Assembly (NCBI RefSeq): GCF_001298105.1
Contig: NZ_LGJH01000163.1
Span: forward strand, 62,001 to 126,000
Direction of reading: 5' to 3'
DNA length: 64,000 nucleotides
Source of the DNA: Novosphingobium sp. ST904
Lineage (GTDB): Bacteria > Pseudomonadota > Alphaproteobacteria > Sphingomonadales > Sphingomonadaceae
The position numbers were made by a program, and so were the translations under genes. The notes below the pieces were generated by a model, which had not been told where the DNA came from, did not search any database, and worked only from the letters and a program-made list of their open reading frames with translations. Of this stretch, positions 9,848 through 19,409 are shown in pieces; the first letter of the stretch is position 1; every line of letters starts with the position of its first letter.

Positions 9848-10176
9848 AGCCGGCCTCCCATGTCGAGCGAGAGCCACAGCGCGCCGCCAAGAACCGCTGC
9901 CGAAACGGCCAGCCACAGCCAGAGCTGCCCTGCCGAGCGCAAGCCGAAGGCCAGCAGCGCGATCGTGGCGAAAAGCGCGAAGGACAGCAGCGTGGCCGCC
10001 ACGCTGGCCTCCGCCGGGTTGACGGAAAGTCCGTGCGCCAGCAGCCGGGCCAGGCAGGCCGTTGCCAGCGAGGTGACGAGATAGTTCGCGGGGACCGCCG
10101 CGAGAATGCGTGCGGTCACGTTCCAGCGGCCGATACCGCGCCCCGTCGTCCTGCCGTTCGCGGCACTTCTCGCCAT
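9844..10176 (-). CDS. DUF3649-type small membrane protein
   Basis: This 110-residue protein starts MARSAANGRTTGRG and then has three hydrophobic helices (ILAAVPANYLVTSLATACLA, ASVAATLLSFALFATIALLAFG, LWLWLAVSAAVLGGALWLSL). It is the first gene of the three-gene overlapping operon with PepSY and DUF3325. The ATG at 10176 is preferred over an upstream start at 10218, because that start would put the candidate Fur box inside the coding region. The operon is divergent from the fecI-like gene, and expression is probably repressed by Fur when iron is plentiful. Confidence 0.75.
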   Translation of the reverse strand: MARSAANGRTTGRGIGRWNVTARILAAVPANYLVTSLATACLARLLAHGLSVNPAEASVAATLLSFALFATIALLAFGLRSAGQLWLWLAVSAAVLGGALWLSLDMGGRL

Positions 10177-10201
10177 CGTCTTCCCATCGTCCAACTGTAT
10201 A

Positions 10202-10218
10202 TTGCAAATCAATCGCAA
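10202..10218. promoter_or_regulatory. Candidate Fur box
   Basis: The 17-mer TTGCAAATCAATCGCAA matches the proteobacterial Fur-box core TTGCGAATGATTCGCAA at 14 of 17 positions and is nearly symmetrical. It ends 26 bases before the DUF3649 ATG, the right place to block the promoter of the DUF3649–PepSY–DUF3325 operon. Confidence 0.6.
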
Positions 10219-10416
10219 CAGTGCGCCGGTTAGATTCAGCCCGCGCCCGAGTCAATGGTCCAGCGCCGCGCGTGGGGCCGGGGCCAAGGGAAGCCCGCAG
10301 GAATACTCAACCGGGCGCTGCCGTTCCCGCAGTTTCCGGTATTCCTCAAACCGTCATGGACAGGCCCTAGGGACCGCCGGCCGGACACGAGACGGCGGGG
10401 CGCTGGGTGAAAAATC

Positions 10417-10968
10417 GTGTTGTCGAATGCCATGGATCGTCCCGCGTCGCCGCCGCAGGACTGGAATGCGGTCGGCGCTGCGCTCGTGCGCTATCTCAGG
10501 GCGCGGGGAACGCGGCCCGACGTGGCCGATGACGTGGCGCAGGAAACGCTTGCGCGGCTGATCGCTCTCAGCCAGACGCAGCAGATCGGCAGTCTCTTTG
10601 CACTGGGCTTCAGGATCGCGGACAACCTGATCGTGGACTTGCAGCGGCGGGAGATGCGCCAGGATTACTGCCATGGGTCGCGCCAGTCCGGGGAAGCAGA
10701 CGAAGAATGGGAAAGCGAAGATCCCTCGCTGGACAGGGTTCTCGATTCACGCCGCGCGCTGGACGTGCTCTCGCTCTGCCTGCGGCGGATGCCGCCCTTG
10801 CGCAGGGAAGTGCTCATTCGCAGGCGCCTCAATCATGAAAGCTGCCGCGCCATCGGTGACGATCTCTCGATCAGCGCGAAGGCGGTGGAGAAGCATATCA
10901 CGCGCGGTCTGCTCGACCTGCGGCGGGCGCTCGAACGCGCGGGCGTGGACCTTGCGGGACATGGCTGA
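10417..10968 (+). CDS. ECF sigma factor, FecI-like
   Basis: This 183-residue RNA polymerase sigma factor has an extracytoplasmic-function layout. Region 2 is VRYLRARGTRPDVADDVAQETLARLIAL (shown in full only here as separate blocks VRYLRARGTR and DVADDVAQETLARL). Region 4 is LRRMPPLRREVLIRRRLN followed by the HTH ESCRAIGDDLSISAKAVEKH. FecI-type sigmas switch on an adjacent TonB receptor when FecR relays an outer-membrane signal. The next gene is fecR-like, starting 1 nt after the stop. GTG 10417 is taken as start; ATG 10432 is possible. Confidence 0.87.
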   Translation: MLSNAMDRPASPPQDWNAVGAALVRYLRARGTRPDVADDVAQETLARLIALSQTQQIGSLFALGFRIADNLIVDLQRREMRQDYCHGSRQSGEADEEWESEDPSLDRVLDSRRALDVLSLCLRRMPPLRREVLIRRRLNHESCRAIGDDLSISAKAVEKHITRGLLDLRRALERAGVDLAGHG

Positions 10969-11997
10969 ATGATGCCCGACCGGCAGGACTTCGGCGAGAT
11001 CGACCGTCAGGCCGCGCAATGGGCGGACCGGATGAACCGCCCCTTGCAGGATGCCGAGATGGCGGCGGCTTTCGATCGCTGGATCCTGCAGGATAGCCGC
11101 CACGTGGAAGCCTATGCGCGGATGCAGGGGCTCTGGCAGTCCGGCGCCATGCAGGACGCGCTGACGGCAGCGGAGGCAGGCGCGGGCGCGGCGGCCGGGT
11201 CATGGCCCGGCGCGGCGGGCGGCACCCGGACGGGTACGGACGAATCCGGCCTGCCGGAAGACGGCGAGGCCCCGAACTGGGCCGCGCAGGCGTGGAAGCA
11301 GTTCGCGGCCTTCACCGCGGTGGCGCTCTGCCTCGTGGTGGTCGTGTCGCTGGGGGCGCGGCTGCTGGTGAGCGAGGCGAGCTACCGCACGGCGCGCGGC
11401 GAAACCCGCGATGTCCAGCTGGTGGACGGATCGAAAGTGCGCCTCAGCGGCGATACCCGGATGGACGTGCGCTTCACCCCATGGTCGCGCGAGGTCGTCC
11501 TGCGCGAGGGCGAGGCCTTCTTCGACGTTGCGCACGAGAAAGTCCGCAATTTCGCCGTCGATACCGGCAGCTCCAGCGTGACCGTGCTCGGCACCGCCTT
11601 CGACATCGATCTGGTGGACGAACAGACGCGGGTGGTGCGGGTCTATCGCGGCCTGGTGAGCGTGGATGCCGGTGCCGGGCGGCAATGGCGCCTGCCGGCG
11701 GGCAGCGGCATCGAGGTGGGCGGCGGCAAGGTCCGCAGCCTTGGCGATGTGCCGGGCGATCATCCCGGCTGGATCGACGGCTGGTTCGATGCCGAGGATA
11801 CATCGGTGCGGCAACTCGTGCAGCGGCTCAACCGGGGTTCCTCGCGGCCGATCGAACTGTCCGATCCGGCCCTGGGCGACCTTCCGGTGACGGGCCGGTT
11901 CCAGACGTCGGACCCGGAGATGGTGCTGGATGCTCTGGCCGCGATCCACGATCTCCAGTGGCACAGGGAAGGCGGCCGCTACCTGCTTTCGCGTTAG
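10969..11997 (+). CDS. FecR-family anti-sigma / sigma regulator
   Basis: This 342-residue single-pass inner-membrane protein has an N-terminal DUF4880-like cytoplasmic part (EIDRQAAQWADRMNRP, AFDRWILQDSRHVEAYARM). A membrane helix follows at about 115-130 (FTAVALCLVVVVSLGARLLV). The periplasmic FecR domain comes next (YRTARGETRDVQLVDGSKV, REGEAFFDVAHEK, VLGTAFDIDLVDEQTRVVRV). The C-terminus has the secretin/STN-like fold seen in FecR (IELSDPALGDLPVTGRFQTS). It should hold or activate the FecI-like sigma in response to the STN domain of the downstream TonB receptor. The linker at about 65-95 is unusually Gly/Ala-rich. Confidence 0.87.
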   Translation: MMPDRQDFGEIDRQAAQWADRMNRPLQDAEMAAAFDRWILQDSRHVEAYARMQGLWQSGAMQDALTAAEAGAGAAAGSWPGAAGGTRTGTDESGLPEDGEAPNWAAQAWKQFAAFTAVALCLVVVVSLGARLLVSEASYRTARGETRDVQLVDGSKVRLSGDTRMDVRFTPWSREVVLREGEAFFDVAHEKVRNFAVDTGSSSVTVLGTAFDIDLVDEQTRVVRVYRGLVSVDAGAGRQWRLPAGSGIEVGGGKVRSLGDVPGDHPGWIDGWFDAEDTSVRQLVQRLNRGSSRPIELSDPALGDLPVTGRFQTSDPEMVLDALAAIHDLQWHREGGRYLLSR

Positions 11998-12016
11998 GCG
12001 GCAGGCTCTTGGTGTC

Positions 12017-12032
12017 ATCAAGAATACTTGAT
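12017..12032. repeat. Inverted repeat upstream of TonB receptor
   Basis: ATCAAG-AATA-CTTGAT is a perfect 6-4-6 inverted repeat just after fecR, in an AT-rich stretch (12015-12065) unlike its surroundings. It could be an operator or a weak hairpin. A GAAAAT at 12040-12045 followed by a GTC about 20 bases on may be the FecI-type promoter; this is weak. Confidence 0.35.
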
Positions 12033-12119
12033 AACGTAATGAAAATGTAAGAAAAAATAATTGTCGGGTTAGGCCGGGCCTGCACGTCTTCCCCCCGAAT
12101 GCCTTATCCTAGGGGGGAA

Positions 12120-15100
12120 ATGATGTTTCGTTCGAGTAATGCCCTGCTGCGCGTATCCGCATGGGCGATCGCGTTGGCCACGGTGAGCGGCGGGGTCGCC
12201 GCGGCGCCTGCGCAGGCGGCCGCCACGGGGCAGTACAGCTTCGCCATTCCGGCGCAGGACCTCGGCCATGCGCTGCAGGAATTCTCGCGCGTTACCGGGC
12301 TGCAGGTGGCGGCGGCGCCCGAAGCGGTGCGGGGGCGCCGGAGCGCGGCCGTCTCGGGCCGGATGAGCGCGCAGCAGGCGCTCGCCCGGCTGGTGCGCGG
12401 CGCCATGTCGAGACGCAGCTTCGCGGGGGCACCGTGATCCTGAAGGCGCGGGCGGCCACGCCGCGCCCCGCCGCCGTGACCGCTCCGGCGCGCCGCGCCG
12501 CGCCGGTGGCCGCCGCCGCCGTTGCCGAAGAGCCTGCCGGGGGCGGAGACAGCGAGATCGTCGTCACCGGCTATATCGAGGCGGCGCAGCACGCGCTCGA
12601 CATCAAGCGCAGGAACGACACCGTCTCCGACACGATCAGCGCCGACGACATGGGCAAGCTGCCCGCCAACAACGTTTCCGAGGCGCTCGCGCGGCTGCCC
12701 GGCGTCAACGCGGTGCGCAGCCCGACCACGGGCGAGGGCGACCGCATCACCGTGCGCGGCCTTTCCACCGAGCTGAACAACTACTCGATCAACGGCGTTC
12801 GCCTGGGCGGGGCCGGTTCGCGCGACAACAATTTCTATCGCGGCGTGCGCCTCTCGGTCCTGCCGCCGGACGGTATCAAGCAGATCACCGTCTACAAGAC
12901 CCTGACGCCCGACCGCGACGGTGACGCGCTGGGCGGCTCGGTGGATATCTCCACCCCGACCGCCTTCGACCAGACCCCGATGTACACGCGTCTGTCCGCC
13001 GAGGGCGGGATGCTCGACAAGTACGACCATCGCAAGTCCGGCCAGGTTTCCGGCGCGCTCTCGCGCCAGTTCAGCGACCATTTCGGCATATACGTCGCCG
13101 CGAACTGGAGCCGCCGCAAGTCGCAGTTCGAGCAGAACGGCGTCGACGGCGATAACCAGCCCGACACCTGGTACGATGACAGCGAGACGCTGGGCTGGGA
13201 CCCCAACCGCTTCGTCATGCGCGGCATGGACCTGGGCTTCGGCGAAACCGACGTGAAGCGCTGGGGCGCCAATACCAGCATCGACTACCGCTCGGACAAT
13301 CACGATTTCCACTTCCGCGGGCAGTACAACAAGTACCGCAAGGACGAATTCCTCAACCGCCTGAACTTCCGCAACGACACCGCCCGGAACTCGACCCGCC
13401 TGGTGCAGGTGGATTCCGCCGATACCGCCTTGCTCCAGCCCGACGACAACGTGACCGGGTACGACGATGCGCTGGGCCGGATCTACGGTTATTCGCTCGA
13501 CCAGATCGTGGATCAGGACGGCGACGGGATCATCACCGACGCGGACCGCAAGGGCAAATCGTTCTACAGCCTCAACGGCGGGTCGGGTACGTGGGACCCG
13601 CAGGGCTTCCGCCTGCGCCGTTTCTGGGAAGGTTCGCGCGAGACCGGCAGTCTCGCTTCGGCCAACCTCGGCGGAATCTCGCGCGTGGGCGAGCTGACGG
13701 TCGACTACGACGTTTCCTACTCGCAGTCGGAAGACAATCTCGACGACGGGTACACGCTGGAATTCCGCAGCGACAAGTACGGCTGGCTCGGCAACGAGGG
13801 CGTGCTGTTCAGCAGCAGCGAGGATTCGCGCTTCCCCAAGTGGCTGCTCAATTCCGCCGGGCTCGAAGCGGTGCAGGACCCGTCGCAGTACGATTTCAGC
13901 AGCCTTGAAGGCGAAGTGGGCGGCAGCAGCGAGAAGCTCTGGCAGGCGCAGTTCAACCTTGAATGGAAGCCGGTCGATTCCTGGCTGCAATCGTTCAAGA
14001 CCGGCGCCAAGTTCTACAATTCGCGCCGCCGCACTTATCAGGGCTCGTTCCTGAACCTCGAGGCGGACGGCACGCTGGCGGACTTTTCCGAGTTCTACGG
14101 CAAGGACGTGAACAGCCTGTTCGGCGGCGCCTATAGCGGGCTCTACCGGCTCGGCACGACGATCGACAACCGCAAGATGCTGGCCGAACTCCAGCGCGCC
14201 GAGGACGGCCAGAGCGAGATCTTCGACGGTTTCGCGGTCGATCCCAATGACGCGGAGCTTTCGAACGAGGACAGCTTCCGTTTCAACGAACGGGTGATCT
14301 CGGCCTATGCCATGGGCACGGCCCGCTTCGGCCGGGCGCAAGTGATCGCCGGCGTGCGCATGGAAGCGACGCGCAACAAGATCGACGCCTGGAACATGGA
14401 CCTGATCCAGGGCGAGCGGTTCGTCTCGGACAAGTCCAGCTTCGTGAACGTGCTGCCCTCGGTCCATGTGAACTACGAACTGGACGACCGCACCAAGCTG
14501 CGCGGCGCGGTCTGGACCAGCTTCGCCCGTCCCGACATCGCCCGCATGAGTTCGGCGCGCGAATATGGCTACGACACGGACCCCGATGGCGACGGCGAGG
14601 AAAACCCGGTTTCGCAGTGGGTGCTGACCTCGATCGCGCAGGGCAACCCGAACCTCAAGCCGATGCGCTCGCTCAACCTCGACATGTCGCTGGAGCACTA
14701 TGCCGGCCGCACCGGGGCCTATTCGGTGGCGCTCTACTACAAGCACATCACCAACTTCCTGTTCCGCTCCTCCTCCAGCAACATCCGCGACGGGACGCTG
14801 GGCGAGAACGTGGACCCTACCGGCGTGGCGATCTCGATGCCCAACAACGGCAAGTGGGCCGAAGTCTACGGCGTGGAGATCAGCGGCCAGCAGCTCCTGC
14901 ACTGGCTGCCGGGCGTGCTCGGTTCGCTGGGCGTGGGCGGCAACCTGACGCTGCAGCGTTCGAAGGCGGTCACTGGGCTTTCGTGGCATCCCGACGGCTA
15001 CACCCTGCCGCTGATGGAAACGCCCGAGACGATCGCCAACCTGCAACTGTTCTGGGAGCGCAAGGGCTGGGAAATCTACGGTGCATGGAACTACCAGTCG

Positions 15101-15334
15101 CGGTTCCTCGGCGGCATCCAGGACTTCGGCAACAATCCCTACGAGCAGGCCTATAGCTTCGTGGACCTGACCTTCCGCAAGACCTTCCTCAAAAAGTCCT
15201 CGGTGCAGTTCCAGGTTCAGAACCTCTTCGATTCGCACACTTATTGGGAAACCGTGTCGTCGGGGACAGGGGGAAGCCGCGCCTACATCAAGAACGGGCG
15301 CAGCATGACGCTCGGCTTCAACCTGATCTTCTGA
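12120..15334 (+). pseudogene. TonB-dependent receptor with STN domain (TIGR01782-like), frameshifted
   Basis: Outer-membrane transducer-type receptor. A signal peptide (MMFRSSNALLRVSAWAIALA, cleavage near AQA) is followed by an STN domain (YSFAIPAQDLGHALQEFSR, SGRMSAQQALARLVRGA). One base is missing near 12404, after which the second frame continues ETQLRGGTVILKA, a TonB box-like EIVVTGY, the plug (PANNVSEALARLPGVNAVRS, RITVRGLSTELNNYSINGVR) and a long barrel ending in Phe (TLGFNLIF). The plug wording fits the Caulobacter-type TIGR01782 receptors. The STN domain is what FecR needs, so FecI–FecR–receptor form a signalling trio. A strong AGGGGGG lies just before the ATG pair at 12120. The metallophosphatase follows after 11 bases. 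Confidence 0.88.
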
Positions 15335-15345
15335 GGATACCTGCC

Positions 15346-16644
15346 ATGAAGACCAAGACCCGCATCCTGCTGGGGGCGCTGGCCCCGGCCCTGCCGCTGT
15401 TTCTGCCGCTGTGCCTGCCGTTTCCCGCCTTCGCCGCCGATGCTCCGGCCCAGCAGCAGGAGCCGCTGGCGCCCGCCACCGTCCGGCCCGAGCGCGTGAT
15501 CCTGAATCTCACTGCCGATCCGGCCACCGGTATGGCCGTGACCTGGCGCTCGGCACCGGGGCTGCCGGGGCAGGTGCAATATGCGAAGGCGACCAGCAGC
15601 CCCGACTTCGTGAAGGCGCCGCTCACCGTGGCGGCGAATACCGACGATGCCACCTTGCCGGTCCGCGAGGACCCGGCATTCCGCGCCGCCTATCACTCGG
15701 CGGTGCTGACCGGGCTCGAACCCGATACCGTCTATGCCTACCGCGTGGGGGACGGCGCGCACTGGTCCGAATGGTTCCAGTTCCGCACCGCCGCCCGCGA
15801 GGGCAAGCCGTTCCGCTTCATCTACATGGGCGACATGCAGAACCAGATCCTGTCGGAAGCCTCGCGCACCTTGCGCATGGCCTTCCGCCAGGCGGGGGAC
15901 GCGGCCTTCACGATCCACGCCGGAGACCTCATCAACCGGCATGACAGCGATGCCGAATGGGGCGAGTGGTTCGCCTCGGGCGGGTTCCTCTATGCCCAGA
16001 CGCCGCAGATGCCGACGCCGGGCAATCACGAATACGTCAGGGATGAAGCCGCGCGGGCGGGTTCCTCGATCAACGGCCAGTGGCGCCGCCAGTTCACCTT
16101 GCCCGAGAACGGCCCGGCCGAGCTTCCGGCGAGCCGGGAAACGAGCTGGTACACCGACTATCAGGGCCTGCGCCTGATCTCGATCGATTCCATGCAGGTC
16201 GATCGGGACGAGACCGCGCGCAAGGCCATCGTGAAATGGCTGGACGGGCTGCTGGCGAAGAATCCGAACCGCTGGACGGTGCTGTTCCTGCACTTCCCGC
16301 TGTTCTCCAGCGAGCCGGGGCGTGACAATCCCAAGGTCCGCGCCGCGCTGAAGCCGCTGATCGACAAGTATCATGTCGACCTCGTGCTGCAGGGCCACGA
16401 TCACGGCTATGCGCGCGGCGCGATCGGCAAGGACGGCCCATCGGCGGACGATGCCGGAACCACTTATGCCGTCTCGGTCGCCGGGCCGAAGATGTACGAT
16501 GTCGGCAGCCTGCCCTGGGCCCGCAAGTCGGCCTCCCGCACGCAGGCCTATCAGGTGATCGACGTCAGCCCCGCCGCGCTGACCTACCGGGCCTATACGG
16601 CGACGGGTGAGCCGCTCGACGCGGTGACCTTGCACAAGCCCTGA
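15346..16644 (+). CDS. Secreted purple-acid-phosphatase-like metallophosphoesterase
   Basis: This 432-residue protein has a signal peptide (MKTKTRILLGALAPALPLFL, cleavage near AFA). An N-terminal fibronectin-III-like domain follows (RVILNLTADPATGMAVTWRS, SAVLTGLEPDTVYAYRVGD), as in purple acid phosphatases. The calcineurin-like catalytic domain has all metal motifs: GDMQN, AGDLINR, GNHEY, LFLHFPLF and GHDHGYARG. It should hydrolyse phosphate esters in the periplasm or outside the cell. It starts 11 bases after the receptor stop and is almost certainly co-transcribed with it. That implies the receptor handles a phosphorylated ligand or a product of this enzyme (inference). Confidence 0.88.
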   Translation: MKTKTRILLGALAPALPLFLPLCLPFPAFAADAPAQQQEPLAPATVRPERVILNLTADPATGMAVTWRSAPGLPGQVQYAKATSSPDFVKAPLTVAANTDDATLPVREDPAFRAAYHSAVLTGLEPDTVYAYRVGDGAHWSEWFQFRTAAREGKPFRFIYMGDMQNQILSEASRTLRMAFRQAGDAAFTIHAGDLINRHDSDAEWGEWFASGGFLYAQTPQMPTPGNHEYVRDEAARAGSSINGQWRRQFTLPENGPAELPASRETSWYTDYQGLRLISIDSMQVDRDETARKAIVKWLDGLLAKNPNRWTVLFLHFPLFSSEPGRDNPKVRAALKPLIDKYHVDLVLQGHDHGYARGAIGKDGPSADDAGTTYAVSVAGPKMYDVGSLPWARKSASRTQAYQVIDVSPAALTYRAYTATGEPLDAVTLHKP

Positions 16645-16651
16645 GATCCGC

Positions 16652-16733
16652 AAGGGCCGGCCGCAGGCCGGGGGGCGCCGTTTCCGGCCCTTGGCGAGGC
16701 CGCGCTTCGTATTGCGACGCGAAGTGCGGCCTC
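16652..16733. terminator. Nested hairpins between convergent phosphatase genes
   Basis: There are two stems: AAGGGCCGG (16652-16660) with CCGGCCCTT (16684-16692), and a 14-bp stem 16696-16709 / 16720-16733 with one G-T pair. There is no clear T run, so termination strength is uncertain, but they fill the gap between two genes that end towards each other. Confidence 0.5.
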
Positions 16734-16744
16734 GTTCGGCCCGG

Positions 16745-17800
16745 TCAGTCGAGCATGGTCTGGCGCAGCCTGGCGATATCCGCGTCGGTCAGGCCGATCT
16801 TCTGCTTCAGGTAGCCTTCGGTGCCGCCATACTGCTTGTCGAGGTAAGTGAAGAACTGCGCGAGGTGAGAGATGCCGCCGGGGGTGTAGAGCGGTTCGGC
16901 CTTGGGCGGCTGACCATCGGCGCGGGCGGCGTAATACTTGAGGATCGGGTTGCCCGGATAGTCGGCAGGGTCGACTTTGGGCATTTCCCACTGCGGCTTA
17001 CGGAACGTGGTGGAGAGGTGATAGTCCTTGAGGATCGTCTCCCGGTCCACGCCGAGCAGGTCGTAGATCAGGGCGGTGGCGATCCCGGTGCGATCCTGCC
17101 CGGCCGAGCAGTGGTAGACCACCGCGCCCTCGTTCGCGAGGAGCCGGTTGAACAGGGCGTGGAACTGCGGGACGAGCATGATTTCCATGCCCTCGTAGAT
17201 GTTCTCGCCGCCGCTCTTTGCCATCTTCGCGAAGAGGGGCTTCAGCGAATAGTCGTTGGCGAGGAACAGTGCGCCGGTACGGTCGTCAAGCATGTCGGGC
17301 GCGACTTCGCGTTCCTCGATCGAGCGCAGGTCCACCACGGCGCCCAGATGAACCTGGTCGAGCAGCGCATAGTCCGCATCTGTCAGCAGCGGCATCGCGC
17401 CCGAGCGAAAGGCCTTGTCCCACTTCACGGTGCGGCCGTCGCGAGTGACATAGCCGCCGATGTCGCGGAAGTTGCTGCCCTGCTGGAGCGGCAGGACCCG
17501 CTCGGCGACCACGGCGGTCTTGCCCTTGCGGCTTTCGAGGATGACGTAGCGGCGCTCGCTTGCGGGGATGGGCAGGGTGAGCGTGCTCTCGGTGCTGGCG
17601 GCGGCAAAGCGCCGGTCGCCCTTGTCGAGCACGGTATCGGCGCTGATCCACACCGCGACCGGGGCGGTGTCCGGCCGGGTGAGCTGGACGGTCTGCGCGT
17701 CGAGCCGGGTCAGCGCGGCGATTTCGCGCGCGGTGGCGGCTGTGCCGGAAAGCGCCGTGATGGCGGCGATCAGGGCGATGGATGTGGTCTTGCGCGTCAT
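16745..17800 (-). CDS. Secreted tyrosine/serine phosphatase (Y_phosphatase3 family)
   Basis: This 351-residue protein has a signal peptide (MTRKTTSIALIAAITALSGT, cleavage near ATA). An N-terminal beta-rich domain of about 90 residues precedes the phosphatase domain. That domain has NFRDIGGYVTRDGRTVKW (typical of the family's start), AVVDLRSIEERE, and the P-loop VYHCSAGQDRTGIATALI (HCxxGxxR; Cys nucleophile and Arg both present). Members act on phosphotyrosine, phosphoserine or phosphoinositides. It is convergent with the metallophosphatase, not in the same operon, but the pairing of two exported phosphatases with one receptor suggests a joint role. Lipid or inositol phosphates are possible substrates (inference). 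Confidence 0.85.
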   Translation of the reverse strand: MTRKTTSIALIAAITALSGTAATAREIAALTRLDAQTVQLTRPDTAPVAVWISADTVLDKGDRRFAAASTESTLTLPIPASERRYVILESRKGKTAVVAERVLPLQQGSNFRDIGGYVTRDGRTVKWDKAFRSGAMPLLTDADYALLDQVHLGAVVDLRSIEEREVAPDMLDDRTGALFLANDYSLKPLFAKMAKSGGENIYEGMEIMLVPQFHALFNRLLANEGAVVYHCSAGQDRTGIATALIYDLLGVDRETILKDYHLSTTFRKPQWEMPKVDPADYPGNPILKYYAARADGQPPKAEPLYTPGGISHLAQFFTYLDKQYGGTEGYLKQKIGLTDADIARLRQTMLD

Positions 17801-18046
17801 TTCTGGGATTCCCGGTCAGTGGCGCAGGGGGCAGCGTGGTTCCGATCGGCCCGTGATGAACGGACGTAGCGGCGACAGGCCCGGCGGCGCGGATTTGATC
17901 GTGGCCGATGTAGAACGGATGTATGTATCCTGTGTGACATCGGTATCGTCAATCTCCATGGCATGCATCGTGGCCACGATGCTCGCCATCGGCGGGATCG
18001 CTTGCTATTGTCAGGCAGACGACATGCCGAACCGGAGCGGGGCCTG

Positions 18047-19265
18047 ATGCCGGAAAATCCTAGAAAACCCTCTAATGACAGGCTGTTGGAGGCTGTTTTC
18101 GAGCAATGGTCTGCTGTTGGCGGCAGCGGGGTTACCGCGCGGCAGGTCGCCGGGATTGCCGATATACCGGTATCGTCGATCTACCATCATTTCGGCTCTC
18201 TGGAACAGTTGTTGGTTGTTGCGCAGGATCACGCGCGGCAGCAGGCGCGGCTCTGGTGCGATGAGCAGCTCGGGCAGGTTTCGGGGTTCGCGGGGGACTA
18301 TCGCGATTTCCCGGCCTTCTTCGCGCAGATCGTCGATGGCTGGGCGAACGAGCGGCGGGGGCTGGCCTTCGCCTGGCGGGAAGGGCAGCTTCTGGCCGCC
18401 ACCAGCCCGGCCTTCCTGCAGGCGGAGGGGGAGTGGCGGCGATCTCTGGGCGGGGTTCTGGCAGGTCGCGGCGGCAAAGTTCGGGCTGGCGGACCGGGCC
18501 GTGGTTGCCGAGCGGGTCTTCGAGAACGAGAGCTTCCTGCACATGTTCCGCTGGCGCCGCACCGTGGACCGCGCCGGGCTGGACGAATTTGCGCGGGGGC
18601 TGGCGGCGTGGCTGTCGGGCAGGCCGATCCCGGAAGCGCCATGGCGCGACTATGCCCGGGCCGAGGCACTGCGCGAGCTTCCGGCCTTCCCCGAACGCGA
18701 CGCCACCGGCGCCCGCATCGTCGAGGCCGCAGCCGCCTTGCTGGAGAAGACAGGCGCCAGCGGGCTGACTCACCGCGCGGTTGCCGAAAGCGCGGGGCTG
18801 ACGCTGGGCGTGGTCTCGCACAAGTTCCGCACCAAGTCGGAACTGGTCCAGGCCGCATTCGAGGGAACCTACCTGAGCGGCGTGACCCGCTTCCGCTCCG
18901 ATGCCCTGCCCGGCAGCGACACCGCCGCCGAAGCCGCGATCGAGCAGGCGCTGGACAACATGGTGGGCTTCATCGCCCACAGCGTCCGCGGCCGGGGCAT
19001 GGATGAACTGCACATCGCCGTGGCGCGCGACCCGGCGCTGAACCAGTTCGCGGCGCAACTGCGCTATCTGCGCGGACAAACCTCGCGCAAGCTGCTGGAG
19101 GCGCTGATCCAGGGGCGGCGTCAGGCGGGAAATCTCGAAGCGGCGCTGCTGTCGAGCTTCCTTTCGTCCTTGACGCGCAACCATGCCGGGGCGGAGGGCG
19201 AAACGTCCCGGGCAGCGATCCGGCGCGAGTTCGAGGCGGTGGTCGACCTGATCCGGGCGGGCTGA
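18047..19265 (+). pseudogene. Tandem-domain TetR-type transcriptional regulator, frameshifted
   Basis: Two TetR modules lie in one polypeptide of about 405 residues. The first HTH is at about 25-50 (VTARQVAGIADIPVSSIYHH followed by F), and the second about 230 residues later (GLTHRAVAESAGLTLGVVSH followed by KF). Each is followed by its own ligand-type helical region. The frame changes near 18437-18441 and is restored by removing one base (EWR then DLWAGFWQVAAAKFG). This is the only indel in the window that is an extra base. The start at 18047 has a GGAGCGGGG site about 6 bases upstream. It is divergent from the tyrosine-phosphatase gene and may control it. Confidence 0.8.
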
Positions 19266-19360
19266 TCGCCTCGCCAACGTCATCGCGCCCGCCCGAGCGG
19301 GCAGGGTGATGCCAGGTGCCGTTCTGGTGCCTTTAGGTGTCGTTCTGTTCCAGACGCGAA

Positions 19361-19386
19361 AAGGGCGAGCCTTTCGGCCCGCCCTT
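19361..19386. terminator. Bidirectional rho-independent terminator
   Basis: AAGGGCG (19361-19367) pairs with CGCCCTT (19380-19386), with an inner GCC/GGC pairing. An A run lies on the left (a T run on the minus strand) and GCTGTTTT on the right. It sits between the convergent TetR and DoxX genes. Confidence 0.7.
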
Positions 19387-19409
19387 GCTGTTTTCGGTCT
19401 GCAAACCCG

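Noticed and set aside
12104..15238. 1044-codon open frame on the minus strand
   Set aside because: Antisense to the TonB receptor; its sequence is His/Arg/Val-rich and typical of the complementary frame of a high-GC gene.
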